Under the pieces are notes generated by a model, which ran no database searches, had not been told where the DNA came from, and saw only the letters and a list, made by a program, of their open reading frames with translations. Made by a program: the position numbers and the translations under genes. A stretch of DNA of 48,757 nt from Leucobacter soli. Lineage in GTDB: Bacteria; Actinomycetota; Actinomycetes; Actinomycetales; Microbacteriaceae. The stretch is from NCBI RefSeq assembly GCF_910593785.1, contig NZ_CAJVAP010000023.1, forward strand, positions 1 through 48,757, given 5' to 3'. Below are positions 1 to 8,056 of the stretch, piece by piece; positions within the stretch are counted from its first letter, which is position 1, and each line of letters begins with the position of its first letter.

Positions 1-1
1 C

Positions 2-397
2 CCGCAGTTCGACCCCAACCAGCCTCCGCCGCAGCCCCCGGCCGCACCCGCCTACACCGGTGCGCCGGCGCCGGCGCCGGCCGCTCAGCCCGGCAGGACG
101 CTCGGCATCGTCGGCCTGATCCTCGCGTTCCTTCTGCCGGTCATCGGCATGATCCTCGGCATCGTCGCCGTCGTGCAGTCGAAGAAGGCCGGCGCGAAGA
201 ACGGGCTGGGCGTCGCCGCGATCATCGTCGGCGCGGTGCTCACGCTCTTCTGGATCATCGGCATGATCCTCTTCGTCACCGCCATGTCGGCGATCGGCGG
301 CAGCGTGCTCGACGCGGCCGAGGCCTGCGCGAACGGTGCGGAGAGCGTAGAGGTCGCCGGACAGCTGATCAGCTGCGCCGACGTGCTCTCGCAGTAG
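2..397 (+). CDS. DUF4190-like small membrane protein, 3' part
   Basis: The reading frame is open at the left edge, so the true start lies outside the window. The visible part begins with a Pro/Ala-rich, probably cytoplasmic and disordered stretch. Two hydrophobic segments follow: a TM beginning LGIVGLILAFLLPVIGMILG, then a short basic turn with KKAGAKN, then a TM around VAAIIVGAVLTLFWIIGMIL. This layout (proline-rich N-terminus, two TM helices separated by a basic Gly-Leu-containing loop) is typical of actinobacterial DUF4190 proteins, whose function is unknown. The short tail contains two cysteines and probably faces outside. The family call is from pattern only. Confidence 0.7.
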   Translation, partial: PQFDPNQPPPQPPAAPAYTGAPAPAPAAQPGRTLGIVGLILAFLLPVIGMILGIVAVVQSKKAGAKNGLGVAAIIVGAVLTLFWIIGMILFVTAMSAIGGSVLDAAEACANGAESVEVAGQLISCADVLSQ

Positions 398-435
398 CGC
401 GTCCTCGGGCACGCCACGGCGAGCCATTCTCCGGC

Positions 436-474
436 ATCCGCCCCGTCCAGCCGCTCCGGCCGGGCGGGGCGGAT
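436..474 (+). terminator. GC-rich hairpin, candidate terminator
   Basis: Perfect 10-bp arms (ATCCGCCCCG at 436-445 and its complement at 465-474) enclose a 19-nt GC-rich loop, 38 nt after the stop of the DUF4190-like gene. There is no U-tract, so it may end transcription poorly by itself or only stabilise a 3' end. Confidence 0.4.
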
Positions 475-528
475 CGCTGTCCGGCCGGTCCGCGGCGCCG
501 CACGCCGCGCGAACGGCATACTGAGGGT

Positions 529-1131
529 GTGTCGAAGCACAGTGACCGAACGGTGCGCATCGCGCGGATCCTGCTCGGCGTCTTCGCCGTCGCGCTCGGA
601 GTCGTCGTGCTCCTGCCGTCGGACGGGCACACCGCGCTCACCCTGACCGCGCGTGCGGCACGCTGGGCCGCCGAGGCGACGGGCCTGCCCTACCCGCAGG
701 TCTTCGCGGCGATCGAGTTCGGTGCCAACGCGGCGCTCTTCCTGCCGCTCGGTCTCCTCCTGCCGCTCACCGTAGGCGGTGTGCGCGGCGATCGGAGCGC
801 ACTTCCTCGCACACCGCGGCGAACGGCGGTGCTCGCAGGGTTCGCGGTGCTCACCGGGTTCGCCGTCTCGCTCGGGATCGAATCGCTGCAGCGCGTCATA
901 CCCGGCCGCGTCAGCGACCCGAGAGACGTGATCGCCAACACCCTCGGCGCCCTCCTGGGTGCGCTGATCCTGTCGTTTCTACTCGCTCTTCGGTCGGAGC
1001 CGGATCCCGCGACGCCGCAGGCCGCCCCGCCGACGCGGACTCCGACGCCGACGCGGACTCCGGCGCCGACGCGGACACCGGCGCCGGCGGTGGGTCAGCC
1101 GTCGAACAACTCCGACTCCGGCCGCTCGTAA
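529..1131 (+). CDS. VanZ-like family membrane protein
   Basis: A 200-residue protein starting at GTG 529. It has a TM near the N-terminus (IARILLGVFAVALGVVVLLP), a VanZ-type core with the pattern IEFGANAALFLPLGLLLPL, and two further hydrophobic segments; a Glu-Ser-Leu-Gln motif and RVSDPRDVIANTLGALLG near residues 115-145 are typical of VanZ-like proteins. VanZ gives low-level teicoplanin resistance in enterococci, but most chromosomal actinobacterial members have no known role and no resistance function should be assumed. The C-terminal 30 residues are a Thr/Pro/Arg repeat encoded by an 18-bp minisatellite and are unlikely to be part of the fold. The gene is convergent with the Nudix gene, 28 bp away. 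Confidence 0.8.
   Translation: MSKHSDRTVRIARILLGVFAVALGVVVLLPSDGHTALTLTARAARWAAEATGLPYPQVFAAIEFGANAALFLPLGLLLPLTVGGVRGDRSALPRTPRRTAVLAGFAVLTGFAVSLGIESLQRVIPGRVSDPRDVIANTLGALLGALILSFLLALRSEPDPATPQAAPPTRTPTPTRTPAPTRTPAPAVGQPSNNSDSGRS
1033..1086 (+). repeat. 3 x 18-bp in-frame tandem repeat in the VanZ-like gene
   Basis: Three consecutive 18-bp units (first unit ACGCGGACTCCGACGCCG, later ones with one or two changes) encode TR-TP-TP / TR-TP-AP style hexapeptides at the C-terminus. The period is a multiple of 3, so copy-number change would not shift the frame. Confidence 0.85.
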
Positions 1132-1159
1132 CGGCTCGAGCGGATCCGCCGGGCGCGCG

Positions 1160-1867
1160 TCAAGCCGTGCGCCCGGTACCGGATTCGCGCGGATCCGCCT
1201 CCGGACCGGCGACCAGCCCGAGCGCCACCAGCGTATGCGCGTCGCGGATCCCGTACTCCCCGGCGAGGCGCCGCAGCTCGGCCAGCTCGAACCAGCGCGC
1301 CTCCTCGACCTCCTCGTCGGTCGTGCCGAGTGGAACCGACTCGTCGACCGTGCAGGCGACGATGCCGAAGCGCTGCGGGAACATCGTCGAATCGACGTAG
1401 TAGCGGCCGATGACCCGAGGATCGACTCCCGTGTACCCGGTCTCCTCGAACAGCTCGCGCATGGCGGCGCGGATCAGCGCGGCGTCGCTGTACGCATCGT
1501 CCGGTTCGCCTGCCGCAGAGGCGCCGGTCGCGCCGCCTACGGCACTGGTGCCGGCCGCGTCACCTACGGCGTCGGTGCCGATAGCACCGCCCAAGGCGTC
1601 GGTGCCGATAGCGCCTCCCACGGCGTCGACGGCCTCGCTCGATCCGCGCGGCAGCTCCCAGAGCTCCTCGCCGGTGGAGACCCGCACGCTCCGCACCATC
1701 AGTAGCTGGGCGCCGCGCCGTGCCGCGACGGCCACGCCTGGCCGCCCGTCCGCGACGACCAGCCGGTGGTGCCGATAGCGGTGACCCGGCGGATGCTCGA
1801 CCTCGGCGGCCTCCAGACGCACCGAAAGCGACCCTGCGGCCTCGTACACGGGCTGGAACTCCGGCAC
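1160..1867 (-). CDS. Nudix hydrolase with repeat-split Nudix box
   Basis: A 235-residue protein related to the ADP-ribose pyrophosphatase branch of the Nudix superfamily (hydrolysis of nucleoside diphosphates linked to X, Mg-dependent). The helix half of the Nudix box, REL-FEETGY near residues 142-149, keeps the REXXEE metal-binding core, and the beta-turn half (WELPRG, residues 70-75) is also present. The two halves are separated by about 60 residues, including four 9-residue Gly/Ala repeats (residues 83-118). In the canonical box G-x5-E-x7-REUXEE they are adjacent, and the Glu expected eight residues before the Arg is not there. The start is GTG 1867, overlapping the coaA stop by one base, so the gene is probably translated from the coaA mRNA. 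Activity and substrate are uncertain. Confidence 0.8.
   Translation of the reverse strand: MPEFQPVYEAAGSLSVRLEAAEVEHPPGHRYRHHRLVVADGRPGVAVAARRGAQLLMVRSVRVSTGEELWELPRGSSEAVDAVGGAIGTDALGGAIGTDAVGDAAGTSAVGGATGASAAGEPDDAYSDAALIRAAMRELFEETGYTGVDPRVIGRYYVDSTMFPQRFGIVACTVDESVPLGTTDEEVEEARWFELAELRRLAGEYGIRDAHTLVALGLVAGPEADPRESGTGRTA
1514..1621 (-). repeat. 4 x 27-bp minisatellite inside the Nudix box
   Basis: Units at 1595-1621, 1568-1594, 1541-1567 and 1514-1540, read on the minus strand, encode VGGAIGTDA, LGGAIGTDA, VGDAAGTSA and VGGATGASA. The first two units are nearly identical in DNA; the others are diverged. Slipped-strand expansion in frame is the likely origin. Confidence 0.9.
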
Positions 1868-2862
1868 TAGAGCTTCCTCAGCAGGACCTTCTGCACGCGG
1901 TGATCCGCCTCCTTGCGCAGCACGAGCGAGGCGCGGGCGCGAGTGGGCCGGATGTTCTCGATCAGGTTCGGCTCGTTGATGCCCTTCCAGTACTCGTGCG
2001 CGAGGGCGCGCGCCTCATCGTCCTCGAGCTCGGCGAAGCCGCGGAAGTACGAGTCCGGGTCGGTGAAGGCCTGCTCCTTCAGCTGCAGGAAGCGGTTGGT
2101 GAACCACGCCTCGATGTCGGCGGTGCGGGCGTCGACGTAGATCGAGAAGTCGAAGAGATCCGAGACCGCGAGCGGATGCTCCATCGAGGCGGGCTGCAGC
2201 ACGTTCAGGCCCTCGACGATGAGGATGTCGGGTCGGCGCACCACGGTGAACTCGCCGGGCACGATGTCGTAGATCAGGTGGCTGTAGTGCGGCGCTCCGA
2301 CCTCGGGCACACCGGACTTCACCTGCGAGACGAAGCGCAGCAGCGCGCGCCGATCGTAGGACTCCGGGAAGCCCTTGCGGTGCGCGATGCCGCGCCGCTC
2401 GAGTTCGGCGTTGGGGTAGAGGAAGCCGTCGGTGGTGACGAGCTGCACCTCCGGGGTCTCCGGCCAGCGGGCGAGCATGTCGCGCAGCACGCGCGCGACC
2501 GTCGACTTGCCGACCGCGACGGAGCCCGCGATGCCGAGCACGAACGGGGTGGGCCGGTCGGTGCGGCGACCGAGGAAACCTCGGGTGCGGCGGTGGACCT
2601 CCCGGCCCGCGATCGCGTACTGGTTGATGAGGCGGCTCAACGGGCGGTACACCTCGCCCACCTCGGTCAGGTCGAGCGGCTCGCCGAGTCCGCGGTACGT
2701 GTCGAGCTCGGCCTCGGTGAGCGGCATCGGAGTCTCGCCCGCGAGTCTCGCCCACTCCTCACGGCCGATCTCGATGAAGGGGCTCGTCGCATCGTGCCGC
2801 GTGAGCGCCTGGGTATCGGCGCCGACGGCGGCGTCGGTCGGGGGTGTGCTGGGCTCGGTCAT
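1867..2862 (-). CDS. coaA: Type I pantothenate kinase
   Basis: ATP-dependent phosphorylation of pantothenate, the first committed step of CoA synthesis, in the cytoplasm. The 331-residue length fits bacterial type I (PanK-I) enzymes. It shows the P-loop GSVAVGKST (residues 113-121), the following [13 protein letters not shown] helix, and further family-typical stretches: [30 protein letters not shown] and [11 protein letters not shown]. The ATG start at 2862 faces glmS with only 32 bp between them. The Nudix gene follows with a 1-bp overlap. Confidence 0.97.
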   Translation of the reverse strand: MTEPSTPPTDAAVGADTQALTRHDATSPFIEIGREEWARLAGETPMPLTEAELDTYRGLGEPLDLTEVGEVYRPLSRLINQYAIAGREVHRRTRGFLGRRTDRPTPFVLGIAGSVAVGKSTVARVLRDMLARWPETPEVQLVTTDGFLYPNAELERRGIAHRKGFPESYDRRALLRFVSQVKSGVPEVGAPHYSHLIYDIVPGEFTVVRRPDILIVEGLNVLQPASMEHPLAVSDLFDFSIYVDARTADIEAWFTNRFLQLKEQAFTDPDSYFRGFAELEDDEARALAHEYWKGINEPNLIENIRPTRARASLVLRKEADHRVQKVLLRKL

Positions 2863-2879
2863 CGCACATCCATGGTGCC

Positions 2880-2887
2880 ACTAAACT
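2880..2887. promoter_or_regulatory. Overlapping back-to-back -10 elements for coaA and glmS
   Basis: On the plus strand TAAACT (2882-2887) lies 7 nt before the glmS ATG, so glmS mRNA is probably leaderless. On the minus strand TTTAGT (2885-2880) is a possible -10 for coaA, 17 nt before its ATG. Both hexamers use the same small AT island, so the two polymerases would compete. No clear -35 is visible for either. Confidence 0.5.
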
Positions 2888-2894
2888 TGCCGGC

Positions 2895-4787
2895 ATGTGC
2901 GGAATCGTGGGTTATGTCGGCCCGAACGACACGGTCGATGCCCTGCTCGGCGGCCTGAGACGGCTGGAGTACCGCGGTTACGACTCCGCCGGAATCGCCG
3001 TGCTCGACGAGCGGGGCGGGCTCGCGGTCCGCAAGCGGGCCGGCAAGCTGGCGCGGCTGATCGAGCTGGTCGAGGCCAGCCCGGTGGCGGCGGGAGGCAC
3101 CGGGATCGGGCACACCCGCTGGGCCACGCACGGCGGGCCGACCGACGAGAACGCCCACCCGCACCTGGGCGACGGCGGCAAGCTGGCGGTGATCCACAAC
3201 GGCATCATCGAGAACTTCGCCGAGCTGCGCGCGGAGGTCGAGGCCGGCGGCGTCGAGCTGATCAGCGAGACGGACACCGAGGTCGTCGCCGCCCTGCTCG
3301 GTCTCGAGGTGGCGCGCCTCGGCGACCTGGAGCGCGCGTTCCGCGCGGTGGTCGTGCGGTTGCACGGCACGTTCACGCTGCTCGCCCTGCATCGGGACGC
3401 CCCGGGCACCGTGGTGGCTGCCCGGCACAATTCGCCGCTCGTCGTGGGGCTCGGCGACGGGGAGAACTTCCTGGGCAGCGATGTCGCCGCCTTCGTCGCG
3501 CACACGCGTCGCGCGGTGGCGGTGGACGAGGACAACATCGCGGTCATCACTCCGGACGAGGTGCGGATCACCGACTTCTCCGGGGACCCGGTCGAGTTCG
3601 CCGAGTTCGAGGTGGCCTGGAACGCCGACGCTGCGGAGAAGGGCGGCTGGCCCTCGTTCATGGCGAAGGAGATCACCGAGCAGCCGGAGGCGATCGCGAA
3701 CACGGTCCGCGGACGGATCGTGGGCGGCACTGCCGACGGTGATGGCGCTGCCGACGCTGCCGGCGGCGCCCGCGTCGAGATCCCGGAGCTGACCGAGCTG
3801 GGCGACGACACGCTGCGGAACATCGATCGCATCGTCATCATCGCCTGCGGTACGGCCTCCTACGCCGGCCAGATCGGCGCCTACGCGATCGAGCAGTGGG
3901 CCCGCGTGCCGGTGGAGGTGCAGCTGAGCCACGAGTTCCGCTACCGGGATCCCGTGCTCGACGAGCGCACCGCCGTGATCTCGGTGAGCCAGTCGGGCGA
4001 AACCATGGACACCCTCATGGCGGTGAAGTACGCGAAGGATCGGGGCGCGCTCAGCGTCTCGGTGTGCAACACGCAGAGCGCGACGATCCCGCGCGAGAGC
4101 GACGCCGCCGTCTACACGCACGCGGGGCCCGAGGTGGCGGTCGCCTCGACGAAGGCGTTCACGGCGCAGATCGCGGCGCTCTACCTGATCGGGCTGCACC
4201 TCGGCCGGGTCAGGGGCACGTTGAGCGACGCGGATGCCGCAGCAGCCATCCGTGCGTTCGACGCGCTCCCTTCGGCCATGGCCGAAGCCGTGGAGACCCA
4301 CGAGCAGATCGCGCAGCTCGCGCACTGGATGGCAGACACCCGATCGGTCCTGTTCCTCGGGCGGCATGTCGGCTACCCGGCGGCGCTCGAGGGCGCGCTC
4401 AAGCTGAAGGAGATCGCCTACATCCACGCCGAGGGCTTCGCCGCGGGCGAGCTGAAGCACGGCCCTATCGCGCTCATCGATCACGGCCAGCCGGTGTTCG
4501 TGCTGGTGCCGTCGCCGCGCAAGGCGCCCGTGATGCACTCCAAGGTGGTCTCCAACATCCAGGAGATCCGGGCGCGGGGCGCGCGGGTGATCGCGATCGT
4601 GGAGAAGGGCGACACCGCGGTGCTGCCCTACGCCGACGACGTGATCCGGCTCCCGCTCACCGACGCGCTCTTCGAACCCCTCGTGCAGGTCGTGCCGCTC
4701 CAGTGGTTCGCCCTCGAACTCTCCACCGCGAAGGGGCTCGACGTCGACCAGCCGCGCAACCTCGCGAAGTCGGTGACGGTGGAGTAG
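2895..4787 (+). CDS. glmS: Glutamine--fructose-6-phosphate aminotransferase
   Basis: Makes glucosamine-6-phosphate from fructose-6-phosphate and glutamine, the entry step to UDP-GlcNAc for peptidoglycan. Start at ATG 2895 puts the catalytic cysteine at position 2 (MCGIVGYVG), as required after Met removal; an upstream in-frame start would bury it. The glutaminase domain covers roughly residues 2-240 with RWATHG and HNGIIEN; two SIS sugar-isomerase domains follow, with ACGTASYAG, SQSGETMDT, STKAFTAQ and KELKH-like KLKEIAYIHAEGF; the C-terminal tail ends LAKSVTVE. Length 630 is slightly above the E. coli enzyme, explained by a Gly/Ala/Asp insertion near residues 280-293 between the domains. acpS follows after 2 bp. 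Confidence 0.98.
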   Translation: MCGIVGYVGPNDTVDALLGGLRRLEYRGYDSAGIAVLDERGGLAVRKRAGKLARLIELVEASPVAAGGTGIGHTRWATHGGPTDENAHPHLGDGGKLAVIHNGIIENFAELRAEVEAGGVELISETDTEVVAALLGLEVARLGDLERAFRAVVVRLHGTFTLLALHRDAPGTVVAARHNSPLVVGLGDGENFLGSDVAAFVAHTRRAVAVDEDNIAVITPDEVRITDFSGDPVEFAEFEVAWNADAAEKGGWPSFMAKEITEQPEAIANTVRGRIVGGTADGDGAADAAGGARVEIPELTELGDDTLRNIDRIVIIACGTASYAGQIGAYAIEQWARVPVEVQLSHEFRYRDPVLDERTAVISVSQSGETMDTLMAVKYAKDRGALSVSVCNTQSATIPRESDAAVYTHAGPEVAVASTKAFTAQIAALYLIGLHLGRVRGTLSDADAAAAIRAFDALPSAMAEAVETHEQIAQLAHWMADTRSVLFLGRHVGYPAALEGALKLKEIAYIHAEGFAAGELKHGPIALIDHGQPVFVLVPSPRKAPVMHSKVVSNIQEIRARGARVIAIVEKGDTAVLPYADDVIRLPLTDALFEPLVQVVPLQWFALELSTAKGLDVDQPRNLAKSVTVE

Positions 4788-4789
4788 CG

Positions 4790-5161
4790 GTGCTGCACGG
4801 CATCGGCGTCGACACGGTCGACATCCCGCGCTTCGCACGACGGCTCGAGCGGACGCCCGCACTGCGCGCGCGCCTGTTCACCGCGGCGGAGCGGGAGCTG
4901 CCGGTCCATTCGCTCGCGGCGCGCTTCGCCGCGAAGGAGGCGCTCATCAAGGCGATCGGCGGATCCGGCGGTCTCGGCTGGCAGGACATCGAGATCGTGC
5001 GCGACGCCGACCGCGCGCCTTCGTTCGCGCCGACGCCGGGGCTGCGGCGGGAGCTCGGCTCCCGCGGTGCCGGTCGGGCCCATCTGTCGATGACGCACGA
5101 CGGCGGCTTCGCGACCGCCTTCGTTATCCTGGAGCGCACGACGGACGGAGCGGAAGAGTGA
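4790..5161 (+). CDS. acpS: Holo-[acyl-carrier-protein] synthase
   Basis: Transfers 4'-phosphopantetheine from CoA to a serine of acyl carrier protein. The 123-residue size is right for AcpS. The N-terminal GIGVDTVDIPRF motif carries the Mg-binding Asp, and RFAAKEALIKAIG carries the second signature with the conserved Glu and Lys; HLSMTHDGGFATAFVI is the usual C-terminal strand pattern. The GTG start at 4790 lies 2 bp after the glmS stop. The stop overlaps the next start (GTGA), so acpS and alr-tsaE are translationally coupled. Confidence 0.95.
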   Translation: MLHGIGVDTVDIPRFARRLERTPALRARLFTAAERELPVHSLAARFAAKEALIKAIGGSGGLGWQDIEIVRDADRAPSFAPTPGLRRELGSRGAGRAHLSMTHDGGFATAFVILERTTDGAEE

Positions 5162-6846
5162 GAACAGGATCCATGCGCGTCGCCGAGATCTCCCTGCCCG
5201 CGATCCGGCACAACGTGCACCGAATCCGGGAGCTCACCGGAGGCGCCGTGATCGCGGTGATGAAGGCGAACGGCTACGGCCACGGAGCCGTGCACTGCGC
5301 ACGGGCCGCGATCGAGGCCGGGGCCGCGATCATCGGGGTCGCCGACCTCGAGGAGGCGCTCGCCCTGCGCGAAGCCGGCATCGACGGGCCGATCCTGTGC
5401 TGGCTGCACGGTGTGCGGGTCGACTGGGACGCCGCGGTCGACGCCGGCATCGAGGTCGGAATCAGTCACCTCTCGCAGCTCGAGGGCGTTGCGGCCGCTG
5501 CCGGACGCGCCGGCCGAACGGCGGACGTACAGTTCAAGCTCGACACCGGCCTGAGCCGGAACGGAGCCGGCGTGGAGGAGTGGACCGATCTCTTCGCGCG
5601 CGGCGCCGAGCTCGTCCGGTCCGGCGAGATCCGGGTGCGCGGCGTCTTCAGCCACATGGCGAACGCGGGGGAGGAGCACGACCTCGTGCAGGCCGCCCGC
5701 TTCGACGAGGCGCTGGCGCTGCTGCGCGGCGCCGGCATCGAGCCCGAGTTCATCCACCTCGCGGCGTCCGCAGCGACCTTCGCGCGGCCCGGCCTCTACT
5801 ACAACACGGTGCGCGTGGGCATGGCGGTGTACGGTTGCAGCCCGTTCCCCGACCGGACGTCGGCGGAGCTCGGGCTGATCCCCGCGATGACGCTGCGCTC
5901 GGAGATCGTCGGGTTGCGCGCGGTGCCGGAGGGTACCGGCGTCTCCTACGGCTACAACCATGTCACCCAGGGCGGTACGACGCTCGCCCTCGTCCCGATG
6001 GGCTATGCCGACGGCATGCCGCGCGCACTGAACGGCGCCGGAGCGACCGTCGCGATCGCAGGTACGCACTGCCCGATCGTGGGGCGCATCGGCATGGATC
6101 AGTGCATCGTCGATGTGGGCTCGCTCGCGCGCAAGGTCAGCGTGGGGGAGCCGGTCGTGCTGTTCGGGGATCCGAGCACGGGCGTGCCGCCGGCCGAGGT
6201 ATGGTCCGAGGTGCTCGGCACGATCGTGTACGAGGTCGTCGTCGGCATCGGCCCCCGAGTGCTCAGAGTCGCGGTCGACCATCTGCCCGGTGCTCCGGAC
6301 GAGGATGTGCTCGTGCCGGCGGCCGGTGACCGGAGCGGCGAGCCCGTCTCGCAGCGCTTCGACGTCTCGGATCCCGAGCGCATGCACGAGCTCGGAGTCG
6401 AGCTCGGCGGGCGTCTCGCGGCGGGCGACCTCGTGATCCTGACCGGCCCGCTCGGAGCGGGCAAGACCACGCTGACCCGCGGCATCGGCGAAGGCCTCGG
6501 CGTCCGCGGTCCGGTGACGAGCCCGACCTTCGTACTGGCGCGCACGCATCCATCTCTCGTCGACGGGCCGCCGCTCATCCACCTCGATGCGTACCGCCTC
6601 GCCGACGCCGCAGAACTCGACGACCTGGACCTCGACTTCGACGGCTCGGTCGTCGTCGCCGAGTGGGGAGCCGGGATGCTCGAGGAACGCGGATCCTGGA
6701 TCGAGATCGTCATCGAACGGCCGACGGGATCGACCGCCGCGGGCGGGGCACTCGAGGATGAGGATCTCGGCGAGGAGCTGATCGAGCCGCGCGTCATGAC
6801 GATCGCCGGATACGGGCCGCGTTGGGCGGACGGAGTGCTGCCGTGA
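5158..6846 (+). CDS. alr-tsaE: Fusion: alanine racemase + TsaE (t6A complex ATPase)
   Basis: One 562-residue frame joins two enzymes. Residues 1 to about 380 are a PLP-dependent alanine racemase (L-Ala to D-Ala for peptidoglycan): PLP lysine K36 in VMKANGYGHG, second catalytic tyrosine Y264 in GVSYGYNH, and GRIGMDQ. Residues from about 400 on are TsaE, the ATPase of the threonylcarbamoyl-adenosine (t6A) tRNA-modifying complex: P-loop GPLGAGKTT at 430-438, TSPTF, HLDAYRL and VVVAEWG. The linker is about 20 residues of Asp/Glu/Pro/Ala. I chose GTG 5158, which has GGAG 7 nt upstream and a 4-base overlap with acpS; ATG 5173 is an alternative. No stop or frameshift separates the halves. Fusions of this type are known in some Microbacteriaceae as far as I recall. 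Confidence 0.93.
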   Translation: MRTGSMRVAEISLPAIRHNVHRIRELTGGAVIAVMKANGYGHGAVHCARAAIEAGAAIIGVADLEEALALREAGIDGPILCWLHGVRVDWDAAVDAGIEVGISHLSQLEGVAAAAGRAGRTADVQFKLDTGLSRNGAGVEEWTDLFARGAELVRSGEIRVRGVFSHMANAGEEHDLVQAARFDEALALLRGAGIEPEFIHLAASAATFARPGLYYNTVRVGMAVYGCSPFPDRTSAELGLIPAMTLRSEIVGLRAVPEGTGVSYGYNHVTQGGTTLALVPMGYADGMPRALNGAGATVAIAGTHCPIVGRIGMDQCIVDVGSLARKVSVGEPVVLFGDPSTGVPPAEVWSEVLGTIVYEVVVGIGPRVLRVAVDHLPGAPDEDVLVPAAGDRSGEPVSQRFDVSDPERMHELGVELGGRLAAGDLVILTGPLGAGKTTLTRGIGEGLGVRGPVTSPTFVLARTHPSLVDGPPLIHLDAYRLADAAELDDLDLDFDGSVVVAEWGAGMLEERGSWIEIVIERPTGSTAAGGALEDEDLGEELIEPRVMTIAGYGPRWADGVLP

Positions 6847-7595
6847 ACGAGGGAGCGCTGCGCGGGACGGCGTCGAACGACGGGGCGCCGAACGACGGGG
6901 CGGAGATCCAGGACCCGGCGCCGCGCGGCGTCAGCGCACCGGAGCTCGGCGCGCAGACGCTGCTCGCGATCGACACGGCGCTCGGCACCAGCGTGGCGCT
7001 CGGCGTCGGCGGAGGAGCCGGCGGTACACCCGGTGGCCGGATCTTCGAGGTCGCGAGCGATGATCCGCGCGGGCACACCGAGGCCATCGGCGTGCTGATT
7101 TCCCAGGTGTTCGAGATCGCCGAGTCGTCGCCGACCGAGGTGACGGGGGTGGTCGTCGGGATCGGGCCGGGCCCCTTCACCGGGTTGCGCGTCGGCATCG
7201 CCGCAGCACATGCCTTCGCTGCGGGCCGCGGGGTGCCGCTGCTGCCGCTGCAGGGCCACGAGGCCGTCGCGCTCGCCGTGCTCGAGGCAGGTGCGGCCGC
7301 ACCCGGCCTGCGCGTGGTGCAGGACGCGAAGCGGCGCGAACTCTTCGTCACCGAGTACGCCGGGCTCGACTGGGCGGGCATTCCGGTGCGCACGGTCGAT
7401 CCGCACCTCGCTGCACGCGAAGGCTTCGCGGCCCGGCCCGGAGACGTCTGGCCCGAACGGATCCCGGCGGCCGGTCTCGTGCGGCTCGCGGCGCGGCGGC
7501 TCGCGGCAGGCCGAGGATTCGAATCGGATCGTGCGCTCTACCTCCGCACCCCCGACGTCTTTCCGCCCGCCGTGCGGAAGCGGGTCTCCACGTGA
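6843..7595 (+). CDS. tsaB: t6A complex subunit TsaB
   Basis: TsaB is the non-catalytic ASKHA-fold partner of TsaD in t6A synthesis. The core begins at [16 protein letters not shown] (about residue 40) and includes [17 protein letters not shown], the family hallmark. The start at GTG 6843 overlaps the alr-tsaE stop (GTGA). The first 40 residues are a low-complexity extension, partly from two 15-bp repeats (6875-6904), not seen in short TsaB proteins; a later start is possible. Size is 250 residues. It sits in the usual tsaE-tsaB-rimI-tsaD order. Confidence 0.93.
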   Translation: MNEGALRGTASNDGAPNDGAEIQDPAPRGVSAPELGAQTLLAIDTALGTSVALGVGGGAGGTPGGRIFEVASDDPRGHTEAIGVLISQVFEIAESSPTEVTGVVVGIGPGPFTGLRVGIAAAHAFAAGRGVPLLPLQGHEAVALAVLEAGAAAPGLRVVQDAKRRELFVTEYAGLDWAGIPVRTVDPHLAAREGFAARPGDVWPERIPAAGLVRLAARRLAAGRGFESDRALYLRTPDVFPPAVRKRVST

Positions 7596-8056
7596 GCGCC
7601 GTACCGCTGCTGCGCGCGGCGACGGTCGACGATCTCGACGCGATCTGGACGATCGAGGCGGCGGTCTTCGGCGCCGAGGCCTGGAGCCGCGAGATGCTGC
7701 GCGAGGAGTTGACCGCCGATCATCGCGCCTACCTGGCGCTCGAGGGCGAAGACGGTGCGGTGCTGGGGTACGCCGGGCTGCTTTCGGTCGGCACGGAGGG
7801 CGACATCCAGACCATCGCACTCGCCCCCGAGGCGCGCGGCGCCGGCCTGGGGAGAACGATGATGAACGTGCTGCTCGACGAGGCCGCCCGGCGCGGCGTG
7901 CACGAAGTGTTCCTCGAGGTGCGCGCCGACAACCCGGTCGCGCGCGGACTCTACGCCTCGCTCGGCTTCGACGAGATCGGGGTGCGGCCCCGTTACTATC
8001 AGCCGGACGATGTGGATGCCGTGGTGATGAGATTGATGATGGAGGAGCGTCGATGA
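7592..8056 (+). CDS. rimI: Ribosomal protein S18 alanine N-acetyltransferase
   Basis: A 154-residue GNAT enzyme. The acetyl-CoA-binding loop is at [12 protein letters not shown] and the C-terminal [26 protein letters not shown] pattern is the RimI signature. RimI acetylates the N-terminal Ala of ribosomal protein S18 in E. coli. GTG start overlaps the tsaB stop by 4 bases and its own stop overlaps tsaD by 4 bases (ATGA), so the four genes are read as one coupled unit. Confidence 0.94.
   Translation: MSAVPLLRAATVDDLDAIWTIEAAVFGAEAWSREMLREELTADHRAYLALEGEDGAVLGYAGLLSVGTEGDIQTIALAPEARGAGLGRTMMNVLLDEAARRGVHEVFLEVRADNPVARGLYASLGFDEIGVRPRYYQPDDVDAVVMRLMMEERR

Noticed and set aside
529..1131. VanZ-like protein as teicoplanin resistance gene
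   Set aside because: No vanHAX or regulator genes nearby; chromosomal VanZ-like proteins are widespread without that role.
2844..2894. Upstream in-frame start for glmS
   Set aside because: It would add 17 residues before the catalytic Cys, which must be N-terminal after Met removal, and would read through the promoter.
2882..2895. glmS ribozyme
   Set aside because: Only 32 bp lie upstream and the mRNA appears leaderless, so there is no room for it.
2859..4862. Long minus-strand open frame opposite glmS (similar ones lie opposite alr-tsaE, tsaD, the phosphatase, rho and atpA)
   Set aside because: High-GC codon bias leaves antisense frames open. They are His/Arg/Asp-rich, match no family and lie opposite well-supported genes.
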